Source: Paenibacillus eucommiae (GTDB lineage: Bacteria > Bacillota > Bacilli > Paenibacillales > NBRC-103111). Taken from it: 64,000 nucleotides of DNA. The position numbers and the translations under genes were made by a program. Under the pieces are notes generated by a model. The model saw nothing but the letters and a program-made list of their open reading frames with translations. It was not told where the DNA came from and made no database searches. The stretch is from the NCBI RefSeq assembly GCF_017874215.1, contig NZ_JAGGLB010000013.1, positions 62,001 to 126,000 on the forward strand, given 5' to 3'. This document shows, piece after piece, positions 1 to 7,952 of this stretch. Position 1 is the first letter of the stretch. The number at the start of each line of letters is the position of its first letter.

Positions 1-612
1 GTGACAGTTTGCTTGGTTTTGTCAGTAATAGTACGACTGTATGGCATTTTTTACTATAATTATCCCCCGCTTGGTTTTCCTTATGTCGGAATAACTATTA
101 CATTTATTTTTTATTGGCTGGGAAAACAGTATGATATGGTTAAATTTCTTTCCGAAAAAGATACTTTAACCAAGCTCTACAACAGGAGATATGTCATCCA
201 AACCTTCCCTAAGCTTATAGCTTCAATCGATAAAAAGGCCGGAAAATTAAGTTTATTTCTAATAGATGTAGATAATTTCAAAGTAATCAATGATACTTAC
301 GGACATGAAACAGGAGATAGAGTTCTTCAGCGCATTTCAAGCTTACTGGCGTTACCTACCGATAAAAGCACCATTGTTGCCCGTTGGGCTGGAGACGAAT
401 TTTTGCTAGTTGCTCCTTTCACTGACCAAGAGGGTGCAGACATCATTATCCAACGAATCCATAAAGAGCTGCGTAAATCATCTGAGGAACTGCGTATAGA
501 TATCTCCGTTTCTATTGGCACCTCTGAATATCCGGGTGACGCCCAAACATTCAATGATCTATTAAATATTGCCGACCAAAATATGTACAAACTAAAGTTT
601 CTGAAAAAGTAA
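1..612 (+). CDS. GGDEF domain diguanylate cyclase (5' end probably outside window)
   Basis: The visible 203 residues start with about 40 hydrophobic residues (a membrane segment) followed by a GGDEF domain. The domain opens with the typical DTLTKLYNRR (about residues 54-63) and has the active-site loop as AGDEF (residues 130-134), a GGDEF variant usually compatible with making cyclic di-GMP from two GTP. The inhibitory RxxD site normally just upstream is absent, so product inhibition through that site is not expected. The frame is open to the first base, where a GTG happens to lie, so more membrane or sensor sequence probably precedes the window. A hairpin plus T-run follows at 741-770. Family assignment is secure; the true start is unknown. 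Confidence 0.85.
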   Translation: MTVCLVLSVIVRLYGIFYYNYPPLGFPYVGITITFIFYWLGKQYDMVKFLSEKDTLTKLYNRRYVIQTFPKLIASIDKKAGKLSLFLIDVDNFKVINDTYGHETGDRVLQRISSLLALPTDKSTIVARWAGDEFLLVAPFTDQEGADIIIQRIHKELRKSSEELRIDISVSIGTSEYPGDAQTFNDLLNIADQNMYKLKFLKK

Positions 613-1004
613 GCTGTTCAAAAACAAACCGTCTCGTCCAGAGCAACGGTCGATGCTGCAAATATATTCATGTAATACGTTACTGGTCTATGAAATATGA
701 TATAAGAAACGGATTGCCTTTTTATAGCGATAAAGCGATAACTTCAGAAGTTTCTGGAGTCATTTTTTTTGTAATCTGGTAGTTCTATTCCTTCTTGTTT
801 ATGATGCCTCCTTTAATCTTACTACTCGTTCAAATTAACTGCCTCTTTCTAGATAAATATGTAGCCGCTCCTTCCAGATTATCATCTTTGTCATCATCCC
901 AACAAACCTCATTCAGACGATATTACTCCAATCCTTATTCAAATTAACATATTAATAATTCCATTCGCAGCTTCAAGCTTGTAATTTTTATGGGCAAATT
1001 TATG
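613..1004. other. intergenic region without recognised gene
   Basis: About 390 AT-rich bases between the cyclase gene and the exporter promoter. Apart from the terminator-like hairpin at 741-770, I see no coding frame with a credible ribosome site and no repeat shared with the rest of the window. Confidence 0.6.
741..770 (+). terminator. Rho-independent terminator of the GGDEF gene
   Basis: A 9-bp stem with one G-T type mismatch (ACTTCAGAA against TTCTGGAGT) is followed by eight T residues. It lies about 130 bases after the stop codon, so it is a likely but not tight end of the GGDEF transcript. Confidence 0.5.
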
Positions 1005-1033
1005 TTGCAAATTAACTGTATACTATATATACT
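1005..1033 (+). promoter_or_regulatory. sigma-A promoter of the ABC exporter operon
   Basis: TTGCAA (1005-1010), a 17-base spacer and TATACT (1028-1033) fit a sigma-A promoter. The -10 element overlaps the start of the palindromic operator at 1031-1051, as expected for repression by a TetR-type protein. Confidence 0.55.
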
Positions 1034-1051
1034 GTTTATATCACATACAGT
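1031..1051. promoter_or_regulatory. putative TetR operator in front of the exporter
   Basis: A 21-base site with inverted half sites ACTGT and ACAGT separated by 11 bases. Eighteen of 21 positions match a second site at 4324-4344, upstream of the tetR gene. A further ACTGTATA half site lies at 1014-1021. The shared sequence in both control regions argues for one repressor acting on both. Confidence 0.65.
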
Positions 1052-1079
1052 TAATTTATCTTTTATAAGGGGGAAAAAC

Positions 1080-2036
1080 ATGAGTAAGTTCGCTATTGAA
1101 GTTACAGGATTACGCAAAAAATTTGGCAACCAAGTTGTGCTTAACGGCATTGATATCGCCGTACAGGCGGGCACCGTGTATGCCCTGCTCGGCCCCAACG
1201 GTGCGGGGAAGACTACGCTGATCCATATCCTGTCTACGCTAGAGACTCCAGACGAGGGATCTGTACACGTAGCCGGATATGATGTCATTGCCGAAAGAAA
1301 CTTGGTGAAACGATCCATAAGCCTTACCGGACAGTTCGCCGCTGTAGATGAAATGCTAACCGGCGAGGAGAATCTTCGGATGATTTGCAGACTTTCCGGG
1401 CTTACAGCTGCTGAATCCCGTGCTCGGACAGACGAGCTGCTGAAGCACTTCGACCTTATGTCCGCCGCAAAGAAAAGGGTCAAGACCTATTCAGGCGGTA
1501 TGTGCCGACGGCTAGATCTCGCTATCAGCCTCGTGACCATACGGCCCGTGCTCTTCCTGGATGAACCGACGACAGGGCTGGATACAATTAGCCGGCGGGC
1601 TCTGTGGGAAATCATCCTTCAATTGAAGGAGCAAGGCATCACTATTTTCCTCACGACTCAGTATTTGGAAGAAGCGGATCAATTGGCTGATACGATCGCC
1701 GTAATTGCCGACGGGCATGTCGTTGCGACCGGAACGCCGGAAGAATTGAAATCGCGGGTAGGTGGAGAGGTTATTGAACTGTACAATGAAAAAGAAGAAA
1801 TGATCAGAGCAATCTCAACAACCGGAAGTATCCAGGACATCAGACAAACGCTAAATGATCTAGCTCTTCAGGTCCCGCACGAAACACGTGTGAGCATCCG
1901 TAAACCTAGTATGGATGATGTTTTCCTTGCCCTGACAACAAAAGGTACAAAGGATATCAAGAAAACAAACGAAACAAAGGCAATGGCGTCAAAAGGATCA
2001 GAAAAAGCAAAGAAATTGGAGGGCTCTTTATTATGA
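1080..2036 (+). CDS. DrrA-like ABC transporter ATP-binding protein
   Basis: This 318-residue ATPase powers export by the membrane partner encoded next. Walker A GPNGAGKTT is at residues 38-46, the signature YSGGM at 137-141, and Walker B LFLDEP near 158-163, followed by the TTQYLEEAD segment typical of the daunorubicin-resistance DrrA group. The C-terminal tail has the usual DrrA extension and then a Lys-rich end. The start at 1080 follows AAGGGGGAA; an in-frame ATG at 990 would place the promoter inside the gene and is rejected. The stop overlaps the permease start (ATGA). The gene is probably repressed by the TetR protein at 3465-4250. The substrate is unknown, likely a hydrophobic drug or antibiotic. 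Confidence 0.85.
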   Translation: MSKFAIEVTGLRKKFGNQVVLNGIDIAVQAGTVYALLGPNGAGKTTLIHILSTLETPDEGSVHVAGYDVIAERNLVKRSISLTGQFAAVDEMLTGEENLRMICRLSGLTAAESRARTDELLKHFDLMSAAKKRVKTYSGGMCRRLDLAISLVTIRPVLFLDEPTTGLDTISRRALWEIILQLKEQGITIFLTTQYLEEADQLADTIAVIADGHVVATGTPEELKSRVGGEVIELYNEKEEMIRAISTTGSIQDIRQTLNDLALQVPHETRVSIRKPSMDDVFLALTTKGTKDIKKTNETKAMASKGSEKAKKLEGSLL

Positions 2037-2824
2037 CAACTCCTCACTCGTTGACCAAGACTACCTCCTTCGGCGTCACGAACGCCGTCTTCATCGTTCG
2101 AAGCATTCGTCTCAGCTTGCGGAATACTGAGGCACTGATCATGGCCATTGCACTTCCTGTCATGCTGATGCTGCTGTTTACCTACGTGTTTGGCGGAGCA
2201 ATCGACCCCGGCGGTAATTATGTGAATTACGTGGTACCTGGAATTATTCTGCTATGCGCCGGCTTCGGCTCTTCCAGTACAGCAGTCGATGTAGCTCAAG
2301 ATATGAAGAACGGCATCATTGACCGGTTTCGCACGATGCCGATCCACAGCCTGAGCGTTGTCACTGGGCATGTCGTCGCAAGCCTTGCCCGTAATCTGCT
2401 TGCAACTGCAGTGGTCATTTGTGTAGCATTGCTAGTTGGTTTTCGGCCTTCTTCCACCGCGATAGAGTGGCTAGCCGCATTAGGCGTTATCATCCTGTTC
2501 ATCCTTACCTTTACCTGGCTATTCGCTGCCATCGGACTAGTCACGGGCAGTCCGTCCGCAGCCAGCGGATACGGGTTCGCCTTGCTTTTCCTGCCCTACC
2601 TGTCCAGCGCCTTTGTCCCAACAGATACGATGCCAAGCTGGCTGCAAGGGTTTGCCAATCATCAGCCGATCACACCGGTCATCGAAACCATTCGCGGACT
2701 TCTTACCAATACACCGATCCATCATCATGCTTGGTGGGCAATAGGTTGGTGCTCGTTCATCCTCCTTGTCTCCATAGCGTGGTGCTTCCTCGCATTTCAC
2801 CGGAAAACGGGACGCCATAGCTAG
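2033..2824 (+). CDS. ABC-2 type exporter permease (DrrB-like)
   Basis: This 263-residue integral membrane protein has the six-helix layout of ABC-2 permeases, with a motif around residues 84-110 (AQDMKNGIIDRFRTMP) that is typical of DrrB-type drug exporters and contacts the ATPase. Its ATG overlaps the stop of the ATPase gene in an ATGA junction, which indicates translational coupling and a two-component transporter. A hairpin follows immediately after the stop. The exported compound cannot be told from sequence. Confidence 0.85.
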   Translation: MTTPHSLTKTTSFGVTNAVFIVRSIRLSLRNTEALIMAIALPVMLMLLFTYVFGGAIDPGGNYVNYVVPGIILLCAGFGSSSTAVDVAQDMKNGIIDRFRTMPIHSLSVVTGHVVASLARNLLATAVVICVALLVGFRPSSTAIEWLAALGVIILFILTFTWLFAAIGLVTGSPSAASGYGFALLFLPYLSSAFVPTDTMPSWLQGFANHQPITPVIETIRGLLTNTPIHHHAWWAIGWCSFILLVSIAWCFLAFHRKTGRHS

Positions 2825-2832
2825 AAATGAAA

Positions 2833-2855
2833 GACGCCCTTCTTGGGCGTCCTTT
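2833..2855 (+). terminator. terminator of the exporter operon
   Basis: Stem GACGCCC (2833-2839) pairs with GGGCGTC (2845-2851), followed by a short CTTT run. It begins 9 bases after the permease stop. Confidence 0.7.
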
Positions 2856-2886
2856 GAGGTTAGTGTTCATCACGTGAGTGCATGGT

Positions 2887-3009
2887 GAAGGGAATGGATG
2901 TGGGCTCCAGCCGCTGTTAAAGATTTGTTCCTTGATTGGAATGGCTGTGGAGGTTGGAACAAATCTTTAAAGGCGGACGCTATCGCTCTTCCACCCACAT
3001 CCCTTCCCT
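2887..3009. repeat. long-hairpin repeat, copy 1
   Basis: The arms at about 2887-2931 and 2956-3009 are imperfect inverted repeats. The inner stem is AAAGATTTGTTCC against GGAACAAATCTTT; the outer stem joins a GTGGGCTCCAGCCG segment to a GCGGACGC...CCACCCACAT segment. Related copies occur at 13279-13360, 31996-32115 and 41968-42073, with a half copy at 47655-47700. No coding content is supported. Confidence 0.75.
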
Positions 3010-3067
3010 CTTCTCATCTACAATCGCACGAACACCAAGCTCAAACGGACAGCTAGAAGGTGTCTGT

Positions 3068-3102
3068 TTCCTGAACGAAAGGGATAGTGATGACAGTGAA
3101 TA
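3068..3102 (+). repeat. GGGATAGTGA motif repeat, copy 1
   Basis: Contains TTCCTGA...AAAGGGATAGTGATGACAGTGAAT. Similar segments lie at 13188-13230 (minus), 17144-17173, 42528-42570 and 56913-56948 (minus), each in a noncoding stretch. Confidence 0.6.
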
Positions 3103-3164
3103 TTGGGACTGTTTTGCAGCTTTCATAAATCAAGCATTTTACCCAGGCAATCCTGAAATATAGG

Positions 3165-3350
3165 GTTACGGACATGAGGTCCGCTATTTTAATATTTATC
3201 CCTTTTTCACGAGAGTTACGGACATAGGTTCCGCTATTTGCCCTAAATCCATAATTTTGGCGTGGTTTTCGCAACAATAAGGGATCTGAGGTCCGTAAGC
3301 ATCGAAAAAACACCATGAATTGCTAAAATAAAGGATCTGAGGTCCGTAAC
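3165..3350. repeat. GTTACGGAC repeat cluster (two forward, two inverted units)
   Basis: Two units of the type GTTACGGACATGAGGTCCGC (starting 3165 and 3215) are followed by two inverted units ending GATCTGAGGTCCGTAA (3276-3299 and 3327-3350). The arrangement could fold as nested hairpins. A diverged three-unit cluster lies at 57092-57228. Confidence 0.7.
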
Positions 3351-3362
3351 CGCAAAGGTTAC

Positions 3363-3405
3363 AAAAGAACAGCAGCTCGACAATCGTCGAACCGCTGTTC
3401 TTTTT
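3363..3405 (-). terminator. terminator downstream of tetR
   Basis: An 11-bp stem AAAAGAACAGC / GCTGTTCTTTT encloses a second small hairpin (TCGAC/GTCGA). T-runs on both sides make it potentially bidirectional; it sits 60 bases past the tetR stop. Confidence 0.75.
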
Positions 3406-3464
3406 GGTTATTGCTGTACATTTCGACGTTATCGCGTCGTAGTCACAGGCGCAGGCGTAGCCGA

Positions 3465-4250
3465 CTATTTTGCCATTTTCTTGACAAGGTAGTGCTCGAT
3501 GCCATCAAGGATTCGCTCCAGACCAAAATCAAAATCATCACCCACCGTATTATCACTCTCATTCTCGCCAGTGTAAGCGCCCGACATGATGACTGGATGC
3601 AGGTTGGGAAAGCGTTCCGGTTTAACTAACTGCTTGAGGGCAGCGCTATAGTCCAATCCGCTAAAGCTATCAGGACTGCCCCCAGCCTGGAGGGCCCGAT
3701 CCATATCCCGCTGAATCATCCCGCATGACCGCGAGTAGCTGCTTAGCAGAAGTACGATTGACATTTTTTCATAATCGTTAAGCGGAAAGTTACGCATTGC
3801 CCTAAGTACCCAATCAATAACTAACAAGTTATTTGGTGCTACGGGGACGCTGGTAATCGGTATCTCGCCAAACCAAGGATGCACCCTAAATACGTCAATG
3901 CAAGCCTTGACATACTCCCGCATGTCTTCACGCCAATCCGACCCTGCCACTTCCGGAGGAATTGGAATCTCGCATACGGAGTCCTGCATAAGCAGAAGAA
4001 GGTCGTCCTTGCTGGAAATGTACCTGTAAAGGGACATCGTGGTAAAGCCCAAGGATCCGGCAACCCGATTCATCGAGACAGCGGAAAGCCCATCCTTATC
4101 GGCGATTGTGATAGCTGCCTCAACGATTTTTTTGACGCTCAACTCTCCCTTGGGGCCCCTTTTCGGTTGTTTTCCCAAGCCCCAACCAAGCTTCGCCCCG
4201 TTAGGCAAATTCTTCAATGCTTCGTGATCAAGGTGATCGCTGTTCTGCAT
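3465..4250 (-). CDS. TetR/AcrR family repressor of the ABC exporter
   Basis: A 261-residue DNA-binding regulator. After a basic N-terminal tail, residues about 35-85 form the TetR helix-turn-helix, ending in the recognition segment TTMSLYRYISSKDDLL. The remainder is a helical ligand-binding and dimerisation domain of the type common beside multidrug exporters. Its upstream region carries a 21-base palindrome (4324-4344) nearly identical to one overlapping the promoter of the ABC exporter at 1031-1051. From this I infer autoregulation and repression of the exporter, relieved by its substrate. The start follows a G-rich GGGGGACTGGG stretch. The gene is transcribed towards the exporter operon and ends at a strong hairpin. 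Confidence 0.85.
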   Translation of the reverse strand: MQNSDHLDHEALKNLPNGAKLGWGLGKQPKRGPKGELSVKKIVEAAITIADKDGLSAVSMNRVAGSLGFTTMSLYRYISSKDDLLLLMQDSVCEIPIPPEVAGSDWREDMREYVKACIDVFRVHPWFGEIPITSVPVAPNNLLVIDWVLRAMRNFPLNDYEKMSIVLLLSSYSRSCGMIQRDMDRALQAGGSPDSFSGLDYSAALKQLVKPERFPNLHPVIMSGAYTGENESDNTVGDDFDFGLERILDGIEHYLVKKMAK

Positions 4251-4323
4251 AATTCCCAGTCCCCCAATAGTTATCTACCTTGAATGATTCGTTGCAGTTT
4301 TCAAAATCATCGTCCGTAAAAAA

Positions 4324-4344
4324 ACTGTTTACTCCACATACAGT
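4324..4344. promoter_or_regulatory. putative TetR operator upstream of tetR
   Basis: ACTGTTTA, three variable bases, then CACATACAGT. It differs from the exporter site at 1031-1051 only in the three central variable positions. It lies 74 bases upstream of the tetR start, where a promoter is expected. Confidence 0.65.
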
Positions 4345-4399
4345 ATACCATAATTGGCAATCCGGAAAAACCGCCTCCTGTCTTGTGGTCTTTGTGGTC

Positions 4400-4490
4400 T
4401 ACATAGAATGCTTGTTTCATATGCTTAGAAATGCATAGAGTGCATAGTACACATAGAACACTAGAATGCTTAGAATACTTAGACAAGCTG
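4400..4490. repeat. degenerate short tandem repeat
   Basis: Irregular copies of a 9-11 base unit (TAGAATGCTT, CATAGAGTG, CATAGAACA) fill this stretch between tetR and the next gene. No coding frame is supported. Confidence 0.5.
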
Positions 4491-4543
4491 AACCCTATTT
4501 CTTTTGAAAGAAAATATACTAAAAGGGACGTGACAGCCACCAT

Positions 4544-5197
4544 ATGCAGCACCTATTACCGCTAAAAGTAGAATATCTGCTGATGATTGGGGTAGCCCTA
4601 TTTTGGACTATTACCTATGTACTCATAATTTATAAAGGGTTTAAGGATCGCTCCTGCGGAATGCCGCTCGCCTCCATATGCGCAAACATTACTTGGGAAT
4701 TTCTATTTACCTTTATTATGCCATTTCACCCGCTTCAGCAAATCGTAACCTTAGTCTGGTTTCTATTAGACTGCATCATTCTGCTTCAATTTCTCTATTA
4801 CTCAAAAGGCTTATATCCCAAGCGCACGCTTCATGCTTCCGTATTCTCCTTACTTGTCATAGCTTTTCTGCTGCATTACGGAATGGCCGTTGAATTTCAT
4901 GATCAATTAGGCATTTATTCGGCCTTTGGTATCAATGTGATGATGTCCATCCTTTTTATAAAAATGCTGCTGGTCAAAGATCTGCAAGGCCAATCCCTAT
5001 CCATCGCTTACTTCAAAATGATAGGAACCCTATGCGCCTCCATCCTCTGCTATTCACTCTTTCCGCAATCCATTTTATTAATGATTATGTATATCCTGAT
5101 CTTTGTACTAGATGTTGTGTACATCCTGCTGGTGTCTAACCAATCAATCAAAATTATTCACAGATCCGCTACCTATAAAAAGCCAATGGTTCGATGA
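4544..5197 (+). CDS. candidate transmembrane (PaxB-type) terpene cyclase
   Basis: A 217-residue protein with about seven membrane helices. It resembles the membrane terpene cyclase family typified by fungal PaxB and found in some bacteria: the NITWEFLF motif (residues 49-56) with an acidic E52, a following LVWFLLD (70-76), and a late acidic residue in a membrane helix, FVLD (D190). In characterised members an N-terminal Glu and a C-terminal Asp are catalytic. If correct, it cyclises a prenyl or epoxy-prenyl chain inside the membrane. No prenyltransferase or epoxidase gene is adjacent, so the substrate is unknown. The ribosome site is weak (GGGACGTGA). The alternative is an uncharacterised membrane protein sharing this fold. 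Confidence 0.55.
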   Translation: MQHLLPLKVEYLLMIGVALFWTITYVLIIYKGFKDRSCGMPLASICANITWEFLFTFIMPFHPLQQIVTLVWFLLDCIILLQFLYYSKGLYPKRTLHASVFSLLVIAFLLHYGMAVEFHDQLGIYSAFGINVMMSILFIKMLLVKDLQGQSLSIAYFKMIGTLCASILCYSLFPQSILLMIMYILIFVLDVVYILLVSNQSIKIIHRSATYKKPMVR

Positions 5198-5222
5198 CAG
5201 AGATGACAGATTTGAAGCTAAA

Positions 5223-6386
5223 CTAGATATCCTGCAGGACACTTTCATCCAGACCATCAATGCCTTGATTGAAGCGTTCAAAAACCGTCCCATAAGTCGT
5301 CCATCTTTCACAGATTTGCTCGCCTTTGATCCTGATTTGATTATCCGCAAATTGTAGAATCACGGGAATATCGCTTATATAAAACTCTTTTTCGGATCTC
5401 GGCACTAGTTTCTTTCTAGCACCAGTTGGAGTAATAAGCGTGTTCCCCGAAATATGTATGTGCTGATTAAGCTTACGGTTCACGTAGGTTCCATTCATTA
5501 GAGAATCAGGCACCGCATCAACTGGATTCTGTACATATTCTAGATCTAAGAAAGTTAGGATGTCTTTTGTATACAGCCCCCAGTTACCTTCTGTTATTTC
5601 TACAGCCTTCTTTTTAAAAGGAATTAGCTCAAACAACCTCTCCGCCCAGCTGCTATAATCTCTTAAAAACTCTTTATACCCCGCGGCGCCCGGAGGTCGT
5701 TGTTCCTGGTAATAGGGGTTATGCTGATCACGCGCCCAAATACCTTCCAGAAAGCCTGTCCCCCGCTGTGCCTCCAATTCGTTTATTGTATGTTCAACAT
5801 CATCCCGATAAAAGTAAATGAAAGTTGGTTGAAGGACTGCCAGCAAAGCATAGATTTTTTGCAGAAAATTGTGAATCTGAGTAAATGAGGCATTAGCAAG
5901 TAGAAAAGAATAAATTTGAAATTGCCAAATACTACTGTCTAGCAAAATAATCTCATCGGATTTTTGCGATTGAATCCGGATGAAATCCTCCCATTTTTCC
6001 AATGCTGCATCTATATATGGCTCCAAAGAAAAATTCCATACATCATATTTTTTTAACTCCTCATAGCCCTGTAAGCCAATCTGATCCAGATAGTTCCATT
6101 CCAGTTCCAGAAGGTCAATGCCAAAGGAGTATTTTCGTTGTATTGTGATTTGGTCCAGATAAGGTTTCACCTGAGGAAAACGCTGCAAATAATTTGCATA
6201 TTGTTGTTCACTCAAGCTCGCTTCATAGAAAAACAAAGTTGGATGAGGTCTTGCAACCTCATGAATCCACCTTGCCTTATATCCGTTTTGCTCTAACTGT
6301 GAGCGTATTATTCCTGAATTTGTCGACTTTCCAGTCGCAGGGAGGCCCTCGACAAGAATTAATTTGGATTGCAAATGTGCACCCAT
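5223..6386 (-). CDS. P-loop kinase-like protein, function unknown
   Basis: A 387-residue soluble protein starting with a clear Walker A, GLPATGKST (residues 14-22), the style used by small-molecule kinases and adenylylating enzymes. A DSSIWQFQ segment and a FIYFYRDD segment in the middle resemble the Walker B and lid regions of nucleoside or thymidylate kinases, but I do not recognise a specific family. The last 110 residues look like a separate beta-rich domain. The gene converges with the candidate terpene cyclase and ends 25 bases from it. Start chosen at the ATG after GGGGTGTTCC. A phosphotransfer role on a small molecule is an inference. Confidence 0.7.
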   Translation of the reverse strand: MGAHLQSKLILVEGLPATGKSTNSGIIRSQLEQNGYKARWIHEVARPHPTLFFYEASLSEQQYANYLQRFPQVKPYLDQITIQRKYSFGIDLLELEWNYLDQIGLQGYEELKKYDVWNFSLEPYIDAALEKWEDFIRIQSQKSDEIILLDSSIWQFQIYSFLLANASFTQIHNFLQKIYALLAVLQPTFIYFYRDDVEHTINELEAQRGTGFLEGIWARDQHNPYYQEQRPPGAAGYKEFLRDYSSWAERLFELIPFKKKAVEITEGNWGLYTKDILTFLDLEYVQNPVDAVPDSLMNGTYVNRKLNQHIHISGNTLITPTGARKKLVPRSEKEFYISDIPVILQFADNQIRIKGEQICERWTTYGTVFERFNQGIDGLDESVLQDI

Positions 6387-6459
6387 TGGAACACCCCGCT
6401 TAGAACGATTCTAGTCTCATTTTACCAGTATTCTTACATGGTATTCTTAGATCGTTTCC

Positions 6460-6810
6460 TTACATCGTTTCCTTTTGGCTAATGCCGCGGCGCTCTTGCT
6501 CCATATAAGATATGCCCCAGTCTCTTAGCAGTAATAACAAGGGAATTAAGCTTTCGCCTGTTTTCGTTAAAGAGTACTCCACTTTAGGTGGGACTTCCGG
6601 GTATATCTTACGGTTGACGAGACCATCGTCTTCAAGCTCCCGCAATTGACGGGTCAACGTACGCTGGGTAATGTCAGGGAAAATTCTTCTTAATTCATTG
6701 AACCTTTTGAAGCCGTGGGTAGCTAGCTGATTCAAAATAACAAGCTTCCATTTACCTCCGACTAAATTAACTGTTACCTCCACCGGGCATTGTGTTTCTG
6801 ATTTTTCCAC
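6460..6810 (-). CDS. HxlR family transcriptional regulator
   Basis: A 116-residue winged-helix regulator with the family hallmark CPVEVTVNLVGGKWKL near the N terminus and ITQRTLTRQLRELEDDGLV as recognition helix and wing. HxlR proteins often sense electrophiles or redox-active quinones and control an adjacent oxidoreductase. Here the divergently transcribed neighbour is an NmrA-like NAD(P)-binding protein, and inverted repeats lie between them (6831-6855). The Cys near the N terminus (residue 8) sits where redox-sensing members carry their reactive cysteine. Confidence 0.85.
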   Translation of the reverse strand: MEKSETQCPVEVTVNLVGGKWKLVILNQLATHGFKRFNELRRIFPDITQRTLTRQLRELEDDGLVNRKIYPEVPPKVEYSLTKTGESLIPLLLLLRDWGISYMEQERRGISQKETM

Positions 6811-6830
6811 TATAGCTCACCCCCCCTTCG

Positions 6831-6855
6831 GTATCCAAATAGATACTACATATCT
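6831..6855. promoter_or_regulatory. putative HxlR operator region
   Basis: Two overlapping inverted repeats, GTATC-N6-GATAC (6831-6846) and AGATA-N5-TATCT (6841-6855), sit just upstream of the HxlR start and in the shared divergent control region with the NmrA-like gene. Confidence 0.45.
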
Positions 6856-6945
6856 TAAATGTGCCTACTTACATAAAATGCATCTATCTTCTATTATAAA
6901 TACAACTACGAAACACTTTCAAGCCAAAAAGAAAGGTTGATGATC

Positions 6946-7839
6946 ATGAAAGAAGCTAACAAAATTCTTGTATATGGAGCAGCAGGTGTACAAGGAGGGG
7001 CCGTTGTAAAACAATTACTTAAAGAAGGTTACTCCGTTCAAACGATTATAAGGAATCAAGACAAAGCCAAGCAGCTTAATGAGCAGGGAATCGATACGGT
7101 TATTGGGGACTTGGCAGATCCAAATAGTCTAGTTGAAGCTAATAAGGGAGTCAGCAAAGTATTTCTGCAAATCCCTGTGGATTTTGACCTGGAGAAAGTC
7201 CGTTTATATTTCCACCAGGCAGTCGAAGCCGCAAAAAGTGCGAATGTAGAGCTGCTGGTAGTAAACACTAGCGTTTACGTACCTGATCAAATTACGGATA
7301 CAGCCGCTATCGAGATCAAAAGAGAACTCATTAACTACGTTAAACAATCCGGAATTCCTTATATCGTCCTTCAGCCTACGCTTTACTTGGAGAATTTCTA
7401 TATCCCTGGTGTGCTTGCCAACAATGTATTAGCTTATCCAGTGCCTGCCGATGAGTCTATTTCCTGGGTTAGTATGGAGGATCTCGCAAGCTTTGCTGTA
7501 TATGCATTAACTCATCCTGAGCTTGCAGGTCAAACCATTCAAGTGTGTGGTCCTGAGGCGCTTACCGGCAAACAATTAGCCGAAAGATTCAGTCAATCTC
7601 TTAAAAAAGAAGTGCATTTCTACTCCCTCCCCGTTGAAGCCTTTGAAGCTGCTATCAGCCCCTTATTAGGCAAAGAGACAGCTGCTGGGCTCGCAGGCTT
7701 GTATCACTGGATTGCGGCAAATACCCTATCCCTGCCACAGCCCGAGCATGTAGATCCTGTATGGCGATCAGCCATCCACGGCACTGCGCTCACAACATGG
7801 GTGGATCGTGCCATAGCTCAAGGCTTCTTTTCCGAGTAA
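6946..7839 (+). CDS. NmrA-like NAD(P)-binding oxidoreductase
   Basis: A 297-residue atypical short-chain dehydrogenase of the NmrA/QOR2 group. The Rossmann motif GAAGVQGG lies at residues 11-18 and a TIIRN segment follows where the cofactor phosphate is read. The usual Tyr-x3-Lys pair is not obvious, which is normal for NmrA-like proteins that act as redox sensors or quinone-type reductases. Start taken at the third possible codon (ATG 6946), which is 9 bases from GAAAGG; TTG 6937 and ATG 6940 are too close to it. Divergence from an HxlR regulator suggests induction by oxidants or electrophiles. Confidence 0.8.
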   Translation: MKEANKILVYGAAGVQGGAVVKQLLKEGYSVQTIIRNQDKAKQLNEQGIDTVIGDLADPNSLVEANKGVSKVFLQIPVDFDLEKVRLYFHQAVEAAKSANVELLVVNTSVYVPDQITDTAAIEIKRELINYVKQSGIPYIVLQPTLYLENFYIPGVLANNVLAYPVPADESISWVSMEDLASFAVYALTHPELAGQTIQVCGPEALTGKQLAERFSQSLKKEVHFYSLPVEAFEAAISPLLGKETAAGLAGLYHWIAANTLSLPQPEHVDPVWRSAIHGTALTTWVDRAIAQGFFSE

Positions 7840-7952
7840 AAGCCATCTGTTCTTCTTAGAAGCAAGGATAATGACGTTTCCTGTCGAACTTTATTTATTG
7901 AAGGATTTTCCCAGCCTTTACAAATGAATTCAAACAGGAGGATTATACGTGT

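Noticed and set aside
990..1079. Extended start of the DrrA-like ATPase
   Set aside because: It would contain the promoter and operator; the ATG at 1080 has the proper ribosome site and family start.
2936..3163. 75-codon plus-strand frame in the repeat region
   Set aside because: It reads through a long-hairpin repeat and has no ribosome site or family resemblance.
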